Of a stretch of 64,000 nucleotides of DNA, positions 60,472-64,000 are shown in pieces; position 1 is the stretch's first letter; every line of letters begins with the position of its first letter. Made by a program: the position numbers and the translations under genes. Source of the DNA: Bordetella parapertussis. Lineage in GTDB: Bacteria > Pseudomonadota > Gammaproteobacteria > Burkholderiales > Burkholderiaceae_B. Location of the stretch: positions 62,001-126,000 of the forward strand of contig CAMDFD010000005.1 in the NCBI GenBank assembly GCA_945897365.1, read 5' to 3'. The notes below the pieces were generated by a model, which made no database searches, was not told the DNA's origin, and worked only from the letters and a program-made list of their open reading frames with translations.

Positions 60472-61236
60472 ATGGGAAAACTGGATTCACGCGTCGCGAT
60501 TATTACTGGTGCAGCCTCAGGGATTGGCGCGGCGACAGCGCAGTTGTTTGCACAAGAGGGAGCCAAGGTCGCATTGGTGGATAAGAACGGCGAGGCTCTT
60601 GAACAGACGGCCGCAAGTATCCGCAACGCTGGCGGGATCGCCGACACGTATCTTGTGGATGTGACCGATGGTGTCAGGGTCGCGCAGACAGTGCCAGAAG
60701 TTGTCTCAAAATGGGGGCGCATCGATATCTTGATGCCTGGCTCCGGAATTTCGGTGGGCGGGACGGTCGCCACGATCGATGAGACGCTGTGGGACAAAGT
60801 CTTTGATGTCAACGTAAAAGGCTGTTATTTCTGGTTGCACGAGACGTTGCCTCACATGATTGCGGCGGGTCGAGGCTCAATAATTTTATTGGGCTCTCAA
60901 CTTGTGATCTCAAGCGGTGGAAATAATGCGGCCTATATTGCCTCTAAAGGCGCGATTACTGCGCTCGCTAAAACGATGGCTGTCGACCATGCTCAGCATG
61001 GTATTCGTGTCAATGCGTTGATGCCTGGAGTGATCGATACACCAATGTCACGTCATTCGCTGACTCGCTATGAGGACAGTGTCGCGACGCGCGAGCGTTG
61101 GGAGAATCGTCATGCGATGCGTCGCTTTGGTTTGCCAGAGGAGGTCGCGAAAGCCGCACTTTTTCTGGCCTCTGACGACTCATCTTTTACAACAGGTAGT
61201 CAATTATTTTGTGATGGTGGCTGGACGGTGATGTAG
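60472..61236 (+). CDS. Short-chain dehydrogenase/reductase (SDR)
   Basis: 254 residues. Cofactor motif TGAASGIG (12-19) and D37 (LVDKN) suggest NAD preference. Catalytic S142 (LGSQLVIS), Y155 and K159 (YIASK). C-terminal NALMPGVIDTPMSR and SQLFCDGGWTV are as usual. It starts 5 bases after livF, so it is co-transcribed with the importer and likely oxidises the imported compound or its derivative. Confidence 0.9.
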   Translation: MGKLDSRVAIITGAASGIGAATAQLFAQEGAKVALVDKNGEALEQTAASIRNAGGIADTYLVDVTDGVRVAQTVPEVVSKWGRIDILMPGSGISVGGTVATIDETLWDKVFDVNVKGCYFWLHETLPHMIAAGRGSIILLGSQLVISSGGNNAAYIASKGAITALAKTMAVDHAQHGIRVNALMPGVIDTPMSRHSLTRYEDSVATRERWENRHAMRRFGLPEEVAKAALFLASDDSSFTTGSQLFCDGGWTVM

Positions 61237-61273
61237 TTTTTAATCGGCGAATTAAAACAGTCAGGAGAGACTC

Positions 61274-62098
61274 ATGGGCAAGGTACTGAGTGAAACGCAA
61301 ATTAAACAGTTTGAAGACAATGGGTATGTTTATCCTGTGGACTGTTTTACCCGTGAACAGGCAACCGCATACCTTAATCAACTTGAGAGTTTTGAAAAAG
61401 CCCATGGAGTCGAGCTTGGCAAAGGTTTTAATTTTAAGCCGCACTTACTCTTCAAATGGGTCGATGAGGTGGCTCGCCATCCCAAGATTCTGGATGCAGT
61501 CGAAGACCTGATTGGTCCAAATATTCGACTGTTTCATCTGTCTGTTTGGCCTAAAGGCGCACATTCTCCTGCGTATATCGACTGGCATCAGGATGCAACG
61601 TATTTTGGTTTGGATCCGAGTACGCAAATTACCGTTTGGGTCGCACTGTCAGATGCGCCGATAGAGTCAGGCTGCATGGAAGTGGTGCCGGGTTCGCACA
61701 AGCTGGGTCAGCTGCATCACGCAGAGGATCACAAGAATACGATTTTGTTGTCCAAAGGTCAGACGGTCGATGTGCCTTTTGATCGTTCTAAAACAGAATT
61801 CATGGCGGTGCATGCGGGTCAGTTTTCCATGCACGATACTTTTCTTGTCCATTCCTCTGGCTCAAACAATACGGATTATCGAAGAGTGGGGTTGGGCTTT
61901 AGCTTTGTCCCGACACACGCCCGCTGCACGAGCAGCACAAGAGTGACTGCTGCTCTGGTGCGTGGCGAGGACACGTTTAATTATTTCGACGATGAGCCAC
62001 GCCCGCAAGAGGATTATGGTCTGCGCGAAAGAGCGTCCCACGCCGACGCGGTCGCACGTTTTCGCGCTTCGAATGACGAGCAGTCAAAAAAGTATTAA
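61274..62098 (+). CDS. Phytanoyl-CoA dioxygenase-family (PhyH) Fe(II)/2-oxoglutarate oxygenase
   Basis: 274 residues. The iron triad is H105 and D107 (IDWHQDATYFG) and H193 (FLVHSSGSN), with R203/R204 (DYRRVG) for the 2-oxoglutarate. GGAGAG precedes the ATG. PhyH-type enzymes hydroxylate acyl-CoAs, but bacterial members also act on free acids, chlorinated compounds and natural products. In this operon it lies between the SDR and a deacetylase-like gene, so hydroxylation followed by oxidation by the SDR is plausible. Confidence 0.88.
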   Translation: MGKVLSETQIKQFEDNGYVYPVDCFTREQATAYLNQLESFEKAHGVELGKGFNFKPHLLFKWVDEVARHPKILDAVEDLIGPNIRLFHLSVWPKGAHSPAYIDWHQDATYFGLDPSTQITVWVALSDAPIESGCMEVVPGSHKLGQLHHAEDHKNTILLSKGQTVDVPFDRSKTEFMAVHAGQFSMHDTFLVHSSGSNNTDYRRVGLGFSFVPTHARCTSSTRVTAALVRGEDTFNYFDDEPRPQEDYGLRERASHADAVARFRASNDEQSKKY

Positions 62099-62135
62099 TG
62101 TTTTTGAATAATATCCAATTTGAACGGAGCTTCAA

Positions 62136-63038
62136 TTGATCGAACTACCTTATCACGGGCGATTCAAGTATTCGCCGATTATCAAGCGTCCTGATTATTC
62201 TTTTCCTGAAGGTAAAAGATTAGCGATTTACTTTGCGCTAAATATAGAACATTTTGCCTTTGGCGCCGGCATGGGACATTCGGTCTCTAACCCGCTACCC
62301 GCACCTGATTCGAGGACTTTTGCCTGGCGCGACTACGGTAACCGAGTGGGTGTCTGGCGGATGTATGACTTGCTCAACGATTTAAAGGTACCCGCTTGTC
62401 ACTTGGTCAATACTTCGGTTTTTGATTATGCACCTGACGTGATTGAGCCTATTTTGGCGCGTGGGGACGAAATCGTAGGTCATGGTCGCACGAATGCCGA
62501 AAGACACGGCGAATGGTGGGAGCAAGACGAGCTCAAGATGCTGTCGGATGTCCGTGAATTTATCAAGAACAAAACGGGCGTCGCACCTAGAGGCTGGATG
62601 GGCCCCTGGATGTCCCAGAGCCGTATGACACCTGATCTGCTTCAGGAAGCAGGTTACTTTTACGAAATGGATTGGCCATGCGATGACCAGCCACTCTGGA
62701 TGAAAACCAGAAAGGGCAAACTCATGTCGATTCCGTATTCGCTCGAGATTAATGATTCACCACAAATCCTTGTGCGCCATCATACGGCCGAAGAATTCGC
62801 CACCATGATCGTGCACCAGTTTGAGGAAATGCTGCATCAGTCAAGTAAGCAGCCTTTGGTCTTGGGTATCGCTTTGCACACGATGATTTTTGGTCAGCCT
62901 TATCGATTGCATGCTTTGCGCAAAGCGCTCGAGCATATCGTGAATCATCCACAACGTGACAAGGTTTGGATCACGCGTCCTGGAGAAATTTACGATCATG
63001 TGACGTCACTGCCTCCTGGCATCATCGCTGAACCTTAA
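62136..63038 (+). CDS. Polysaccharide deacetylase-family (NodB/allantoinase-like) protein, TTG start
   Basis: 300 residues from TTG 62136, with ACGGAGC 6-7 bases upstream. The NodB-like barrel shows VGHGRTNAERHG with two histidines of the metal site, RGWMGPWMSQS and GYFYEMDWPCDDQP. Such cytoplasmic members (PuuE-type) often hydrolyse cyclic amides or ureides rather than polysaccharides; no signal peptide is present. It sits in the importer operon, so a small imported amide is more likely than a cell-wall substrate. Confidence 0.84.
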   Translation: MIELPYHGRFKYSPIIKRPDYSFPEGKRLAIYFALNIEHFAFGAGMGHSVSNPLPAPDSRTFAWRDYGNRVGVWRMYDLLNDLKVPACHLVNTSVFDYAPDVIEPILARGDEIVGHGRTNAERHGEWWEQDELKMLSDVREFIKNKTGVAPRGWMGPWMSQSRMTPDLLQEAGYFYEMDWPCDDQPLWMKTRKGKLMSIPYSLEINDSPQILVRHHTAEEFATMIVHQFEEMLHQSSKQPLVLGIALHTMIFGQPYRLHALRKALEHIVNHPQRDKVWITRPGEIYDHVTSLPPGIIAEP

Positions 63039-63055
63039 CCTGTATTGAGAGCGTC

Positions 63056-64000
63056 ATGAGCATCTTGGTCACTGGCGGGACAGGCTTTGTTGGCTTGAAT
63101 GTCATCGAGGCTTTAATTAAGCGCGGTGAGCATGTTGTCGTGTTGGATCGTCGGCCATTTCCAGGCGCTTTTTTACGGGCAATCGGTCCGAAGCAAAGTC
63201 TTGTTTGCCTTGAGTCTGGGGATGTGTGCGATCAAGCGATTGTTGATGCGCTCTTCGAACGCCACCAAATCACGCATGTTTTTTTGGCTGCTGCGATTAC
63301 CGCTGGTCCCGTGCGAGAGTTGGCGGATCCGCATTCTGTGATCGACGTCAATTTGCTAGGTAACCTGAATGTTTTACGTGCATGCGCGCGGACCGGAGTC
63401 AAGCGCGTCATATTTCCAAGTTCGCTGACGGTGTATGGTGCCAGTTTGTTTGATCGCATTGTTTGTCATGAAGCCGGAACTCCGCCTATACCGGAAGGCT
63501 TGTATGGGATCACTAAATATGCGGGCGAGCGAATGGTCTTGCGTATGGCCACTCTGATGAAGCTCGAGGCTGTGGCGGGACGAATCGGAGCCGTATTTGG
63601 TCCGTGGGAGATCTCCACTGGGGTGAGAGACTTGGTGAGTCCTCTAGCTCAAATCGCCCGAGCCTGTGTGCAGGGTTTGCCAGTCGTGCTGCCAAGCGCC
63701 TATCCTCGCCGCGAGATGATCTATAGCCGTGACCTGGCAGAAGCAATTGTCTTGTTAATGTTCGCGCCTACATTGGCTCACGATACCTACAACCTGTCTT
63801 GTAATTCTAAATGGGAACAGACACCTGAGCTCTGGTGTGAGGCACTGACAAAGCGCTTTTCTTCTTTTTCTTGGTCCCATCAGCAGGATGACCGAGCTGC
63901 GACAATTGATTATTACGACATGAGGGATCGGGCCAGTCTGGATGCCAAGCGTATCAAGCAAGATCTTGGTTTCAACGCGTCGTATCGGCTGCCTCATGTC
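63056..64000 (+). CDS. NAD-dependent epimerase/dehydratase family protein (3' partial)
   Basis: Starts MSILVTGGTGFVGLNVIEAL (ATG 63056); 315 codons are visible and no stop occurs before the window ends. The Rossmann motif TGGTGFVG and the catalytic S (FPSSLTVYG), Y and K (YGITKYAGE) define an extended SDR. This group includes sugar-nucleotide epimerases and lactone-forming dehydrogenases. It begins 17 bases after the deacetylase-like gene and is probably the seventh or later gene of the importer operon. Product unknown. Confidence 0.87.
   Translation, partial: MSILVTGGTGFVGLNVIEALIKRGEHVVVLDRRPFPGAFLRAIGPKQSLVCLESGDVCDQAIVDALFERHQITHVFLAAAITAGPVRELADPHSVIDVNLLGNLNVLRACARTGVKRVIFPSSLTVYGASLFDRIVCHEAGTPPIPEGLYGITKYAGERMVLRMATLMKLEAVAGRIGAVFGPWEISTGVRDLVSPLAQIARACVQGLPVVLPSAYPRREMIYSRDLAEAIVLLMFAPTLAHDTYNLSCNSKWEQTPELWCEALTKRFSSFSWSHQQDDRAATIDYYDMRDRASLDAKRIKQDLGFNASYRLPHV

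Noticed and set aside
1..64000. CRISPR arrays, tRNA or rRNA genes, intact IS elements
   Set aside because: No spaced direct repeats, cloverleaf-like segments or transposase genes were recognised by eye; tRNAscan and IS searches could not be run.

Overview
The window looks like chromosome of a betaproteobacterium of the order Burkholderiales, most like Alcaligenaceae (Bordetella/Achromobacter-type relatives). The strongest hint is ten periplasmic binding proteins of the Bug/TctC family in 64 kb, an expansion typical of that group. Base composition is close to balanced by eye. I saw no rRNA, tRNA, CRISPR array, intact insertion sequence or phage gene. Most of the window is catabolic and transport modules, each with a regulator and one or two Bug proteins, so the host probably scavenges many organic and hydroxy acids.

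Layout. 0-4.4 kb (+): tail of a biotin carrier domain, then two enolase-superfamily acid dehydratases flanking a fumarylacetoacetase-like hydrolase and a D-2-hydroxyacid dehydrogenase. 4.5-9.1 kb (-): class II aldolase, Bug, amidohydrolase, isocitrate lyase/PEP mutase-family lyase, Bug; divergent from a second FAH-family gene (9.3-10.2 kb). 10.2-14.9 kb (-): marR - TauD dioxygenase - FMN hydroxyacid oxidase - TauD dioxygenase - Bug, divergent from another Bug at 15 kb with a palindrome between. 16.1-25.3 kb: isochorismatase-like protein, Bug, cupin, beta-hydroxyacid dehydrogenase, three family III CoA-transferases, a MaoC-type dehydratase and a GntR regulator; both divergent promoter regions carry two AATGCATT palindromes.

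25.4-32 kb is accessory: a membrane glycosyltransferase-like protein, an AAA/DUF4143 ATPase behind a palindromic promoter, a lipoprotein, a collapsed DUF3857 gene, a BrnT/BrnA toxin-antitoxin locus with a broken toxin and intact antitoxin, a WYL regulator and a pRiA4b ORF-3-like protein. 32.1-38.4 kb: biotin carboxylase divergent from carboxyltransferase - CoA-transferase - Bug - IclR, with a 25-bp palindrome between the divergent genes. 38.5-40.9 kb: Bug - beta-hydroxyacid dehydrogenase - carboxymuconolactone decarboxylase-like protein.

40.9-46.1 kb (-): acyl-CoA ligase - Bug - thiolase - DUF35 zinc ribbon - LysR, divergent from the only TctB-TctA membrane pair in the window (46.3-48.3 kb, with its own Bug). 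49.3-51.5 kb (-): leuC/leuD-type hydratase pair followed by a decayed isocitrate lyase/PEP mutase gene. 51.6-52.8 kb: DUF2130 protein. 52.8-55.7 kb (-): LysR - double-domain CMD protein - Bug. 55.9-64 kb (+): a complete branched-chain-type ABC importer (K-H-M-G-F), an SDR, a phytanoyl-CoA-dioxygenase-like enzyme, a polysaccharide deacetylase-like protein and an epimerase that runs off the window.

How they fit: Bug proteins bind carboxylates in the periplasm. Most here lack a neighbouring membrane pair, so they probably share one transporter or act as sensors. CoA-transferases, the ligase, dehydratase, thiolase and dehydrogenases then form CoA-linked routes to central metabolism. Exact substrates cannot be read from sequence.
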